NCBI GenBank assembly: GCA_029260615.1
Contig: JAJDCX010000090.1
Location: forward strand, 1-64,000
Direction: 5' to 3'
DNA from: Phycisphaeraceae bacterium
GTDB lineage: Bacteria > Planctomycetota > Phycisphaerae > Phycisphaerales > Phycisphaeraceae
Length of the DNA stretch: 64,000 nucleotides
Shown: one piece after another, positions 38,046 through 48,088 of the stretch
Position numbering within the stretch: position 1 is the first letter of the stretch
Layout of the letters: each line of letters opens with the position of its first letter
Translations under genes and position numbers: made by a program
Notes under the pieces: generated by a model
The model's database searches: none
Seen by the model: only the letters and a program-made list of their open reading frames with translations
What the model was told of the DNA's origin: nothing

Positions 38046-38148
38046 CAGATTGAGTTAAATTGTATTTTCAGGCCATTGTGCCAAACTCAGGAACGCCTGT
38101 TGTTTCTGACGATTCATCACACCCATCTTGCTAGGGAGGAATTACATC

Positions 38149-39252
38149 ATGCGGAAGTTTGCACTTGGACTTGGATGCGCAGCACTGCTGGGCACGGCCA
38201 GCACGTCGTGGGCAGTACTTGGTGTTGTCGTAAGCGAAGACTTTGAGAGCTACGCCGATACCGCCGCCATGTCGGCCGTCTGGGCCGGGTTCGACGGCGT
38301 CCTTGAGACAGAAATCGACTTCGACTTTGACGGGGTCCCCGACGAAGTCGGCAACAACACCGCTAGCCACCCCGGTGGTGTCGTCAACGCATTTGACCTA
38401 GCTTCCCCCATCAGCGCCTCAGCGACAGAGTGGATCAAGCTCAGCGTCGATATCTTCGATGACGACACATCACTGATCCCCGGCTTTCCGCTGGTCCCAG
38501 ACAACAAGCGGATGGGCTTGGGCATGCGCTCCGTTGATCCATTAAATGGGACGACCAACATCATCGAACTAGGCATGTGGAACAACCCAACCCACTTCGT
38601 CCACCGCGCAGTCCTGTTTGATTCGACCAACGGTGTACCCAACCCCAGTTGGCAGGCTTTTGATCTGGGCACCGAAGCCTTTGACATCGACGGCAGCGGC
38701 GTGATCGAGCCCGACGAAGAGGCCATCAACGTCAACCGCTTCCGCGGCCCTGGCTGGCACTCCTACAGTGTCATCATCAAGCCTGACTCCATGGTCTTCG
38801 AGTTTGACCTCGACCGCGACGGCTCGATCGACAGTTCTGCCGAGTACTTCGACATCCCACACACCGCCGATGGCTTTAGCCAGCTCCGTTTCGGTGGCCC
38901 ATCCAACGTCAGTTCCTCAGGCGGTGGCGTCCACTTCGACAACGTCGTCTTGGAAATCATCGCAGCCGATGCACCCGGCCTCGCCGGCGACCTCAACGGC
39001 GACGGGTTCGTCGGTATCGCTGACCTGAACATTGTCCTGGCTGACTGGAACAACGGCGATCCCCCAAACGACCCCATCATTAACCCGCTGGCCGACCCTT
39101 CCGGTGACGGGTTCGTCGGCATCACCGACCTGAACGTCGTCTTGGGCAACTGGAACGCCGGCGTTCCGCCCGGCCCAGCTGTTGTTCCCGAGCCGACCAC
39201 GCTGGCTCTGCTTGGTCTTGGTGGCGTAGCCATGCTGCGTCGTCGTCGCTGA
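38149..39252 (+). CDS. PEP-CTERM protein with two dockerin-like Ca-binding repeats
   Basis: RBS AGGGAGGA at 38133; signal peptide; GDLNGDGFVGIADLNIVLADWN...DPSGDGFVGITDLNVVLGNWN; VPEPTTLALLGLGGVAMLRRRR. Confidence 0.9.
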   Translation: MRKFALGLGCAALLGTASTSWAVLGVVVSEDFESYADTAAMSAVWAGFDGVLETEIDFDFDGVPDEVGNNTASHPGGVVNAFDLASPISASATEWIKLSVDIFDDDTSLIPGFPLVPDNKRMGLGMRSVDPLNGTTNIIELGMWNNPTHFVHRAVLFDSTNGVPNPSWQAFDLGTEAFDIDGSGVIEPDEEAINVNRFRGPGWHSYSVIIKPDSMVFEFDLDRDGSIDSSAEYFDIPHTADGFSQLRFGGPSNVSSSGGGVHFDNVVLEIIAADAPGLAGDLNGDGFVGIADLNIVLADWNNGDPPNDPIINPLADPSGDGFVGITDLNVVLGNWNAGVPPGPAVVPEPTTLALLGLGGVAMLRRRR

Positions 39253-39339
39253 ATCGACTGTCTTGAAATGTTGGGTGTATCTGAGTTGTAACGGTCTTAG
39301 ATATGCTTGGACAACCGTTTGTGTTGTCAGACACTGAAA

Positions 39340-39371
39340 CCGGGCGTCGCTCCCACGGCGCCCGGATTTTT
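39340..39371 (+). terminator. rho-independent terminator
   Basis: CCGGGCGTCG-CTCCCA-CGGCGCCCGG stem followed by ATTTTT. Confidence 0.88.
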
Positions 39372-39465
39372 ATGCGCCTATCTAAACCTAAAGACACTAC
39401 CCCACCTCTCTATCCCAACCCAAGGCCGCTATCATAGAGTGGACTGGCGGATAAAAGGTGTCGTG

Positions 39466-40389
39466 ATGAATCAACAACCCAACCCCATTAAAACTAAACC
39501 CGCCTCCCCCGCAACCAGCCTCTTTGCCGAGCACGGCCGGCACTGGGAATCATTCGCTTATGTCTACCCGGTCGTCAGCCGACGCAGCAGGGGCCTGTCT
39601 ATCGGTATCAACCTCAATCCCGACACGATATGCAACTTCGATTGCGTGTATTGCCAGGTCGATAAATTAGAAAACCCAAAACCCATGCCGGTGGATCTTC
39701 ATCGTCTGCGACAAGAGTTGGGAGCGATGCTACAGGACGTGGCGTCTGGGAGAATATGGGCCCTACCAAGATTCGCCCAAATTGACCCGGCCTTAAAACG
39801 TCTCAACGACATCGCGTTCTCCGGCGACGGCGAGCCCACCACCGCCAAGGGCTTCACGCAAGCAGTCGACATAGCCGTGGAATTAAAAAACGCCTCTGGG
39901 CTTGACGGCATAAAGCTCATACTCATTACCAACGCGACCCTGCTTGACCGCCCCCACATCGAATCAGCGATTCGGGTGCTGGACGACAACAACGGAGAGG
40001 TGTGGGCCAAACTCGATGCCGGAACAGAGTCATACTACAAGCAGGTCGACCGTTCAGCCGTGCCTTTACGGCGAGTGTTGGACAACCTCCTCGCTTGCGG
40101 CAAACGCCGACCGATCGTGATCCAGTCGATGTTCCTGAACATGCACGACCGCCCCATGCAGACCCAGACATTTGACGCCTACACCGACCGACTCGCCGAA
40201 CTGATCCAAACGGGTTGCCAAATCAAGGCCGTACAACTCTACACCGTGGCACGACAACCCTTGGAGGATTATGTGTCGGCATTGACCAATGAGCAGCTAG
40301 CCGAATTGTCCAAACGTCTAAAACGCCGGCTCGCCAACCTGCCCGATGCAAAAGATATCACCCTCGAAGTGTTCGGCGGATGCGATTAA
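39466..40389 (+). CDS. radical SAM protein
   Basis: GINLNPDTICNFDCVYCQVDKLE (CX3CX2C), IAFSGDGEPTT. Confidence 0.9.
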   Translation: MNQQPNPIKTKPASPATSLFAEHGRHWESFAYVYPVVSRRSRGLSIGINLNPDTICNFDCVYCQVDKLENPKPMPVDLHRLRQELGAMLQDVASGRIWALPRFAQIDPALKRLNDIAFSGDGEPTTAKGFTQAVDIAVELKNASGLDGIKLILITNATLLDRPHIESAIRVLDDNNGEVWAKLDAGTESYYKQVDRSAVPLRRVLDNLLACGKRRPIVIQSMFLNMHDRPMQTQTFDAYTDRLAELIQTGCQIKAVQLYTVARQPLEDYVSALTNEQLAELSKRLKRRLANLPDAKDITLEVFGGCD

Positions 40390-40467
40390 GAAGACTTCCG
40401 GGCTTACACTTAAAACATCCTGAAGTTCAATCACCTTGATCCACAACCACGCCTTGGATCCAAGCAA

Positions 40468-41457
40468 TCAGTACGTCCAACTCTGCAAAACATGCACATA
40501 GTTCGCCCGCTCGTACGCGGAGGGGTTCGGGCAATTCTCCAGGCTCATGCTGCCCTGGAGTTGATATAGAGAATCGTAATCGTGTTCGACCAACCAGCGT
40601 TCCAGGTCCTCACGGACGCTCAGCAGGTGCTCCGGGCCATGCTCAAGCAAAGCCGAAACCATCTGTACCGCATGCGCACCGGTCATCACAGCCTTGACCA
40701 CATCGATCTCGTTATGCACCCCACCGGTCACCGCCAACGACGCATCCACGCGACTGGACAGGATCGCCAACCAGCGAAGACGAAGCAGTAACTCCGACGG
40801 CGAAGACAGATTCACCCGCGTCACCTCCAACGCTTCCACATCGATGTCAGGCTGATAGAACCGATTAAATATAACCAGCGCATCCGCCCCAGCCTCAACA
40901 AGCCGACCCGTGAAGTCTACCAACGACGTGTAGAACGGCGAAAGCTTCACCGCAACCGGTAATTGGGTCGACTCCTTGATCGTTTGGACCATCTCCACCG
41001 CCCGGTCTTCCAACACCCCGCTTGTCTCCTGGGGGTCCATCGCCACGTAGTAGATGTTCAACTCCAGCGCATCCGCGCCGGCCTGCTCGATCAGCTTCGC
41101 ATACTCAAGCCAACGCCCCCCACTCATCCCGTTCAGTGATGCGATCACCGGCAGCTCCGTGCATCTCTTGATCGCCCCCACCTTCTCCAGGTACCCGTGC
41201 GGCCCCAGTTTGAATTCCTCGTTGCGAGGAAAATAGTCCAACGCCTCGGCAGACACCTCATCGTGCGAAGCGATGCTGTCGTGGGTCGCCAGCTGCTCGC
41301 GCAGGATCTGCTCCTCGAAAAGAGAAGGCATCACGATTGCCGCAGCACCGGCGTCTTCCAGGCGCTTCACCGATCCTAAGTCATAAGCCAGCGGTGACGC
41401 CCCGGCCATCAGCGGGTGGGGCAGCTTAAGCCCCATGTAATTCGTTGAAAGATCCAT
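40468..41457 (-). CDS. dihydroorotate dehydrogenase-like protein
   Basis: MDLSTNYMGLKLPHPLMAGASPL...PVIASLNGMSGGRWLEYAKLIEQAGADALELNIY...PVAVKLSPFYTS. Confidence 0.88.
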   Translation of the reverse strand: MDLSTNYMGLKLPHPLMAGASPLAYDLGSVKRLEDAGAAAIVMPSLFEEQILREQLATHDSIASHDEVSAEALDYFPRNEEFKLGPHGYLEKVGAIKRCTELPVIASLNGMSGGRWLEYAKLIEQAGADALELNIYYVAMDPQETSGVLEDRAVEMVQTIKESTQLPVAVKLSPFYTSLVDFTGRLVEAGADALVIFNRFYQPDIDVEALEVTRVNLSSPSELLLRLRWLAILSSRVDASLAVTGGVHNEIDVVKAVMTGAHAVQMVSALLEHGPEHLLSVREDLERWLVEHDYDSLYQLQGSMSLENCPNPSAYERANYVHVLQSWTY

Positions 41458-41469
41458 CGTGTCGTTTCC

Positions 41470-44400
41470 TTATCTAATGGCCGCGGGTTTCGCGGATATG
41501 GGTTTCTCGGATTGTCCGTTGTGATTTTCTGCATCCAGGCCCAGACCAGCCAGATGCTGGTAGAGCTGCACACGCTGCACCGCGTGACGCTGCGCCGCCT
41601 TGGACAAACGACGGAACCGATCTGGGTCGATCTTCTCAACCATGCGGAACCGCGTCTCCTGGCTCATGTATTCTCCAACCGGGATCGACGGCGGCTTGGA
41701 ATCAATCTGCAATGCCGGCAACCCCTGCGCCACTCGCCTTGGATCAAACCGATACAACGGCCAGATACCCGATGCCACCGCACGCTTCTGCTGATCCAAC
41801 CCGTGCGACAGATCGTACCCGTGCGCGATGCAATGGCTGTAGGCAATAATCAGTGACGGCCCGGAATACGACCCCGCCTCCTGCATCACCTTCACCGTGT
41901 GGTTGTCGTTGGCACCCATCGCGATGCTGGCCACATACACATGCCCGTAGCTCATCGCCATCAGACCAAGGTCTTTCTTGTGGACACTCTTTCCCGCAGC
42001 CGCGAACTTCGCAGCCGCACCTAACGGCGTGGCCTTGGATTGCTGACCACCCGTGTTGGAATAGACTTCGGTATCTAAAACAAGCACGTTGATGTCTCGT
42101 TGCATCGACATCACATGGTCCAGCCCACCGAAGCCGATGTCATACGCCCACCCGTCACCGCCAACCAGCCAGACAGCCTTCTTCACAAGGTAGTCAGCCA
42201 GCAGATCCAGCCGGTGTGCCGGCGCCGAATTAATCTTCGCCAGCGCCTCTCTTAATAATACGACCCGGCCCCGCTGCATCGCGATACCCGCCGAATCGTC
42301 TTGGCTCCCACTAAGCAACCCATTCACAAGCTCTGAATCCAGTTGCGAGCCAAGCTCCGCAAGCATGTCCTGAGCCTGTTGACGGTGCTGGTCAATCGCA
42401 ACACGGTGGCCAAACCCGTACTCCGCGTTGTCTTCAAACAGCGAGTTGCTCCACGCGGGCCCTCGGCCGTCTTCGTTCGTGCAGTAAGGCGTCGTCGGCA
42501 GGTTCCCACCATAGATCGACGAACACCCCGTCGCATTGGCGATCAACAACCGATCGCCGTAGAGCTGGGTCAGCAGCTTGACGTAAGGCGTCTCCCCACA
42601 GCCCGCACAAGCACCGGAATACTCGAACATCGGCAGCAGGAACTGCGAACCCTTCACGTCCAGCCGCTTGATCTTCATCGGGTCAACCTCGGAGAGGTCA
42701 AGAAAATATTCGTAATCGGCCCGCTCACGCATCCGCGTCTCATGCCCATCGCGGGCCTGCATGTTGATCGCTTTACGTTTGGGCACCGCCTTATTCTTCG
42801 CCGGGCAGACATTCACACACAACGTGCAGCCCGTGCAGTCCTCGGTCGCAACCTGCAGAGTGTACTTAAGCCCCTTGAAGTCCGGCGCCTTGTAGTCCTG
42901 CGACTTAAACGTATCAGGTGCGCCCTCCAACTCGCCAGGCTCGTACACCTTGCAACGGATCGCCGCGTGAGGACACACCAGGACACACTTGTTGCACTGG
43001 ATACACACGTCGGGATCCCACAGGGGAACACTCGGGGCAATGTTCCGCTTCTCATAGCGTGTCGTCCCGGTCGGCCAAGTGCCGTCCGGCGGAAACGCGC
43101 TGACCGGTAGGCCATCGCCATGCCCCGCCATCATCGCCGCCGTCACACGCGATACAAAGTCGGGCACATCGTCCGGCACCACCGACAACGGTGCCAAAAC
43201 CGAAGTCACCTTCGACGGAACCGAAACCTCATGCAGATTCTCAAGCGATTGATCCACCGCGTCAAAGTTCCGACGGATCACCTCCTCGCCACGCTTGGCG
43301 TAGGTCTTCTCGATCGCCTTCTTGATCTTGCTGATCGCCTCATCCCTCGGCAGCACACCCGAGATCGCAAAGAAACAGGTCTGCATCACCGTGTTGATCC
43401 GCCGACCCATCCCCGCCTTCTGAGCCACCGCGTACCCATCGATCACATAGAACTTCAGCCGCTTCTCGATGATCTGCTCCTGCACCTTAGCAGGCAGGTG
43501 GTCCCAGACCTCATCGGGTCCATACGGCGCATTCAGCAGGAACACCGCCTCCGGCTCCGCGTTCGCCAACACATCCACCGTGTCCAAAAGCGTAAACAAA
43601 TGACACGCAACAAACCCCGCACACTGGATCAGGTACGCCGCACGGATCGGCTCAGGCCCAAACCGCAGGTGCGAAACCGTCATCGCACCCGACTTCTTCG
43701 AGTCGTACACGAAGTAACCCTGCGCGTAAAAATCTGTTGATTCACCGATGATCTTGATCGTGTTTTTATTCGCACCCACTGTGCCGTCCGCGCCCATCCC
43801 GTAAAACATCGCACGGGTCACACCCTTAGGCACGATTACAACGTCTTCATCCACCGGCAACGACAGATGCGTCACATCGTCCATGATCCCAACCGTAAAA
43901 TGGTTGCGGGGTTCATCACTTGCAAGGTTGTCCAACACCGCATGGACATGCGCTGGGGTAAACTCCTTACTCGACAGCCCGTAACGCCCACCGACGATCG
44001 CCGGGAACGGATCACGCTTGGAGTCGTAGTCAGCAGCAACAACATCCAGATACAGTGGCTCCCCCACCGCCCCGGGCTCTTTAGTCCGGTCCAATACGGC
44101 AACGTTCTTGGCGGTATGTGGCATCGCAGCGATGAAGTGTTCAATCGAGAAAGGCCGATACAGACGAACCTTAATCAGACCCACCTTCTCACCAAGGTGT
44201 ACCATCTCACTAATCGTTTTGTGCGCCGTCTCCGCACCCGACCCCATCATCACGATCACCCGCTCCGCCTTGGGATGCCCAACATAATCAAACAGGTGGT
44301 ACTGCCTCCCGGCCATCTCCGCGAAGCGGTCCATCTGCTCCTGCACCGTCTGCGGGCAGGCATTGTGAAACGGGTTACACGCCTCGCGGGCTTGAAAGAA

Positions 44401-45075
44401 CGTATCCGGGTTCTGTGCCGTGCCCCGAATCTTGGGCGCATCAGGGGTCAAAGCACGTCTGCGATGCTCCGCGATCCACTCGGGTTTTATCATCTTACGC
44501 AGCACATCATCGGATAGCGGGTGGATCTTGGCGACCTCGTGAGAAGTACGGAACCCGTCAAAAAAATGCACGAACGGGATTCGGCTCGCCAGCGTCGATG
44601 CCTGCGCGATCGCCGCATGGTCCTGCGCCTCCTGCACCGAGCCCGACGCCAGAAACGCGAATCCCGTCTGCCGGCAAGCCATCACATCCGAGTGATCCCC
44701 AAAGATCGACAGCGCATGGGTCGCAACCGTACGAGCAGCAACGTGCATACAGAATGAGCTCAACTCCCCAGCAATCTTGTACATGTTTGGGATCATCAGC
44801 AGCAAGCCTTGCGACGCCGTAAACGTCGTCGCCAGGCTGCCCGCCTGCAGCGCCCCGTGGATCGCCCCGATCGCACCACCCTCAGACTGCATCTCAACAA
44901 TGCTCGGAACCGAACCCCACAGGTTCTCCTGCCCGTGCACCGCCCAGTCGTCAGCCAACTCACCCATCACCGAGGATGGCGTGATCGGGTAGATCGCCGC
45001 TACCTCATTAAGCCGGTACGCAACACGCGCCACCGCCTCGTTTCCGTCTACTGTAATCATACTATCAGCGGGCAT
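41470..45075 (-). CDS. nifJ: pyruvate:ferredoxin (flavodoxin) oxidoreductase
   Basis: MITVDGNEAVARVAYRLNEVAAIYPITPSSVMGELADDW; CIQCNKCVLVCPHAAIRCK and CTGCTLCVNVCP clusters; ACAGCGETPYVKLLTQLYGDRLLIANATGCSSIYGGNLPTTPY; start taken at MPADSMITV. Confidence 0.97.
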   Translation of the reverse strand: MPADSMITVDGNEAVARVAYRLNEVAAIYPITPSSVMGELADDWAVHGQENLWGSVPSIVEMQSEGGAIGAIHGALQAGSLATTFTASQGLLLMIPNMYKIAGELSSFCMHVAARTVATHALSIFGDHSDVMACRQTGFAFLASGSVQEAQDHAAIAQASTLASRIPFVHFFDGFRTSHEVAKIHPLSDDVLRKMIKPEWIAEHRRRALTPDAPKIRGTAQNPDTFFQAREACNPFHNACPQTVQEQMDRFAEMAGRQYHLFDYVGHPKAERVIVMMGSGAETAHKTISEMVHLGEKVGLIKVRLYRPFSIEHFIAAMPHTAKNVAVLDRTKEPGAVGEPLYLDVVAADYDSKRDPFPAIVGGRYGLSSKEFTPAHVHAVLDNLASDEPRNHFTVGIMDDVTHLSLPVDEDVVIVPKGVTRAMFYGMGADGTVGANKNTIKIIGESTDFYAQGYFVYDSKKSGAMTVSHLRFGPEPIRAAYLIQCAGFVACHLFTLLDTVDVLANAEPEAVFLLNAPYGPDEVWDHLPAKVQEQIIEKRLKFYVIDGYAVAQKAGMGRRINTVMQTCFFAISGVLPRDEAISKIKKAIEKTYAKRGEEVIRRNFDAVDQSLENLHEVSVPSKVTSVLAPLSVVPDDVPDFVSRVTAAMMAGHGDGLPVSAFPPDGTWPTGTTRYEKRNIAPSVPLWDPDVCIQCNKCVLVCPHAAIRCKVYEPGELEGAPDTFKSQDYKAPDFKGLKYTLQVATEDCTGCTLCVNVCPAKNKAVPKRKAINMQARDGHETRMRERADYEYFLDLSEVDPMKIKRLDVKGSQFLLPMFEYSGACAGCGETPYVKLLTQLYGDRLLIANATGCSSIYGGNLPTTPYCTNEDGRGPAWSNSLFEDNAEYGFGHRVAIDQHRQQAQDMLAELGSQLDSELVNGLLSGSQDDSAGIAMQRGRVVLLREALAKINSAPAHRLDLLADYLVKKAVWLVGGDGWAYDIGFGGLDHVMSMQRDINVLVLDTEVYSNTGGQQSKATPLGAAAKFAAAGKSVHKKDLGLMAMSYGHVYVASIAMGANDNHTVKVMQEAGSYSGPSLIIAYSHCIAHGYDLSHGLDQQKRAVASGIWPLYRFDPRRVAQGLPALQIDSKPPSIPVGEYMSQETRFRMVEKIDPDRFRRLSKAAQRHAVQRVQLYQHLAGLGLDAENHNGQSEKPISAKPAAIR

Positions 45076-45781
45076 CAGATAACTCCTTCGCTGTACCAAC
45101 AGGCACGGGCATGTCGGCACAGGTCTCGTCCTGCGCCGCTTGGGTCTTGGATAAAAGCCAGTCGAGCCAACGCTCAATCTTCGGCTCGGTGACGGAGAGT
45201 TCAATCATCTCCACGCCCGGGTTCAACTTCTCAACATCCTCTCGAAAAGTAACCGGGTGGAACTTAACATATTTCATCAAGTCGATCTTATTCAACAACA
45301 ACAGGTCTGCCGCACGAACCAGGTGCGGATGCTTGGCCGCCTTGTCATCCCCCTCGCAGACGCTGAACATCCCGACTTTAGCGTCCTGCCCCAAATCAAA
45401 CCCCACCGGGCAGATCAGGTTCCCAACGTTCTCAATAATCAACAGATCAAGCCCCGCCAGGTCGATCTCGTCTAGTGCGTGACGGACCTGGTTGGCGTCT
45501 AAATGACAGCCCTTGCCCGTATTAATCTGTACCACCCTTGCCCCACAGGCCTGGATACGCTGAGCGTCGCGGTCCGTCGCCAGATCCCCAGCAATGATGC
45601 CGATGTTGATCCGGTTGTGCAACCGCCGCAGTGTCGCCTCCAACAACGACGTCTTGCCACAGCCCGGCGAGCCGATCAAGTCAATACAAAACACACCGTC
45701 GTCGCGCAGTCGATGACGGTTCATCGACGCGATCTCATCGTTGTGTTTTAATACGTTCTGGACGATCCTGATCTCAGACAC
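45065..45781 (-). CDS. hypB: hydrogenase nickel incorporation GTPase HypB
   Basis: FCIDLIGSPGCGKTSLLEATL, GDLATDRDAQRI, LLIIENVGNLICPVGFDLG, LLLLNKIDLMKYV. Confidence 0.96.
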   Translation of the reverse strand: MSEIRIVQNVLKHNDEIASMNRHRLRDDGVFCIDLIGSPGCGKTSLLEATLRRLHNRINIGIIAGDLATDRDAQRIQACGARVVQINTGKGCHLDANQVRHALDEIDLAGLDLLIIENVGNLICPVGFDLGQDAKVGMFSVCEGDDKAAKHPHLVRAADLLLLNKIDLMKYVKFHPVTFREDVEKLNPGVEMIELSVTEPKIERWLDWLLSKTQAAQDETCADMPVPVGTAKELSDAR

Positions 45782-46187
45782 GGCGAGTCTCCTTTGAAGC
45801 TTGGCTCCGTTTCACGGCACGGGGGGCATCGGCGGAGGCCGTGCGATTCGGCAAATCCTCCACCTCGATCGATTCCAGTCTCAACTCATCACCACCAACC
45901 GGATCGACCCGGCACGACCCGCATGTACACGGGTCGGACCAACTATCACTTGACCAACTCCGGCCACACTCCCGGCATCCCAATTCCCAAGGGACAAACG
46001 TCAACAATAACTCGGCTCCCTCAAACACCGTCCCCTCGGTCGCCGCACACCAGGAAAGTTCCATCGCCCCGGACTCGATTGCCTGAAGCGGACCAACACG
46101 CACAAGTACAGACTTTACCACCGCCCCACCGGGGACGCTCTCACGCACCAACCCAACCAACGACCTGGCGATCGACAACTCATGCAT
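45774..46187 (-). CDS. hypA: hydrogenase maturation nickel metallochaperone HypA
   Basis: MHELSIARSLVGLV..., CRECGRSW...CTCGSC zinc site; start taken at MHELS. Confidence 0.92.
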   Translation of the reverse strand: MHELSIARSLVGLVRESVPGGAVVKSVLVRVGPLQAIESGAMELSWCAATEGTVFEGAELLLTFVPWELGCRECGRSWSSDSWSDPCTCGSCRVDPVGGDELRLESIEVEDLPNRTASADAPRAVKRSQASKETRRV

Positions 46188-46686
46188 GCCGCTGCTCCTG
46201 TGACAAGCCAGACCATTGCTCCGCACGCTTAACCACAAGACTGACCGCCTCAGCTACTGACTCCGGCAGATGTTCGCTCTGAGGTTGGCCGACTCCTGCG
46301 GGCTCAATACAGACAGCGACCAGACGCACTAGCCCAGGCAGCAGGCCCAGCCGCCCGGCAAGGTCCAGTTGCATACCGATCGACAGCCCGTGGGTACTCA
46401 TCGTGTCGTCATTCATAAGCCCCGGCCGATCGGGGCTAAACCAATCGATATCCAACACACGCCCGACCTCCAACCCAGGCGCATATACCGCATCAATAAG
46501 TATCAACCCGTTCTTCCCCGGCAGGTAGTCCATCAACGCCGCCGGTCGGATATCCAGATCGACCACCTCCACACCCGCCAATGCACGCCGACAAACCTCG
46601 CACGCAACCAACGGGCCGAACGCATCGTCCGACGCCATCACATTGCCGCAGGCCGCGACCAGGATTGATTGGGTGTGGTCATCCAT
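46180..46686 (-). CDS. hydrogenase maturation protease
   Basis: ILVAACGNVMASDDAFGPLVACEV...VEVVDLDIRPAALMDYLPGKNGLILIDAV. Confidence 0.85.
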   Translation of the reverse strand: MDDHTQSILVAACGNVMASDDAFGPLVACEVCRRALAGVEVVDLDIRPAALMDYLPGKNGLILIDAVYAPGLEVGRVLDIDWFSPDRPGLMNDDTMSTHGLSIGMQLDLAGRLGLLPGLVRLVAVCIEPAGVGQPQSEHLPESVAEAVSLVVKRAEQWSGLSQEQRHA

Positions 46687-46690
46687 CACG

Positions 46691-48088
46691 CTAAGCTCCA
46701 TCCAACACACCGACCGGGGACGTGCAACCAACCCCCCCGCCCCGCCAGTCACGGGTGAACCTCAAAAAGTGCACCGAACAGCTAATGCACGGGTCGTAGT
46801 TACGGATCAGGTGCTCACAACGCATCGCGGCCTCTTCATCACTCACATCCACAAGCAGCCGAGCCAACTCACGCAGGTCCGACTCGATCGTGATCTGGTT
46901 CTGACTGGTCGGCGGGACGATGTGTGCGGACTTGATCGTGCCATCCGCCTCCGTCTCATATTCGTGCCAGCACGTGCCGCGTGGCGCTTCGGTCCCATGC
47001 GCACCCCAACCCGCACGAGGCGTGATCGGCACACGACTGATCTTGGGGAGTTCGTAATTGCGAATAATGTCCGCCGAGATCGCCAACGCATGGACTATCT
47101 CGATCCCCCGGGCCGGGAGACTCAGGAAATTATTACGCCAAGGCAGTTGCTGTCCGACCAGATCGCAGACCTTGGGCAGCAATTCTTGAGCGCGGGGGTG
47201 TAGCCCATCATGCCTGAGGTTCAACCGCGCCAAGGGCCCAACCAGGTATTCGCCACGCCCCTTGATGATCGATTGCAGCGCGGTGGAATGCTCGACGTGT
47301 CGCTCTTCGATCGCGTTACCAAATTCCTCCTGTGTGACATTCAAACCCTTGTTGCTGATGAGCCCGCCAAGGTTCATTGGGTACCCCTCGTCAGGGTTCA
47401 GGCAGACAAACTCATAATCCCGCACCAGGTCCGGGTAGGTAATGTTCTTAGCCAGGAAAAGAGTCAGCTCGCACATCAGGTCCAAGCAAGCCTCGACCTC
47501 GGGCAGCAGGTCAGCCATCGCCTTAGGGTCCGGGGCCTTGTAGAACCCGCCGACACACACATTCACCGGGTGGACACTCCGACCCGCGACCACATCCATC
47601 AGCGTGTTGCCCAGCTTCTTAATACGCAGAGCCTGCTTGACCGTCTCCCCGTGGTCCTCCGCCATACTGATCGCGCTCTCATAACCCAAAAAGTCCGGCA
47701 GGTGCAGCATAAACATATGCAACGCATGACTCTCAACCCACTCGCCACAATACAAAATGTCCCGCAGCAAACGTATCTCGGGTGTGACATCATCAAAAAC
47801 GCCCATCGCTTTCTCCAGCGCATGGCACGACCCCATCTGATACGCAATCGGGCATATCCCACAGATCCGCGCGGTGATGTCTGGCACCTCCTTGAAGTCC
47901 CTCCCGCGCAGCAACGCCTCATAGAACCGCGGGGGTTCGTAGATTTCAAGGTGGACCTTCTCAACCTGGTCGCCGTTCATCACCAAGTGCAGCGCCCCCT
48001 CGCCCTCAACCCGGGCCAGCGCCCCAACACGGATGGTGCGTGCTGTATTATTGGTTTTCTTGTTGTTCGAGTCGTTCATATTCATCAC
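46691..48088 (-). CDS. [NiFe] hydrogenase large subunit, group 3b-like
   Basis: L1 RICGICPIAYQMGSCHALE and L2 DPCISCSVH near the C-terminus with a residual C-terminal peptide. Confidence 0.95.
   Translation of the reverse strand: MMNMNDSNNKKTNNTARTIRVGALARVEGEGALHLVMNGDQVEKVHLEIYEPPRFYEALLRGRDFKEVPDITARICGICPIAYQMGSCHALEKAMGVFDDVTPEIRLLRDILYCGEWVESHALHMFMLHLPDFLGYESAISMAEDHGETVKQALRIKKLGNTLMDVVAGRSVHPVNVCVGGFYKAPDPKAMADLLPEVEACLDLMCELTLFLAKNITYPDLVRDYEFVCLNPDEGYPMNLGGLISNKGLNVTQEEFGNAIEERHVEHSTALQSIIKGRGEYLVGPLARLNLRHDGLHPRAQELLPKVCDLVGQQLPWRNNFLSLPARGIEIVHALAISADIIRNYELPKISRVPITPRAGWGAHGTEAPRGTCWHEYETEADGTIKSAHIVPPTSQNQITIESDLRELARLLVDVSDEEAAMRCEHLIRNYDPCISCSVHFLRFTRDWRGGGVGCTSPVGVLDGA

Noticed and set aside
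45076-45204. N-terminal extension of the PFOR ORF
   Set aside because: Overlaps hypB by over 100 nt and is Arg/Pro-rich; canonical PFOR N-terminus starts at MPADSMITV.
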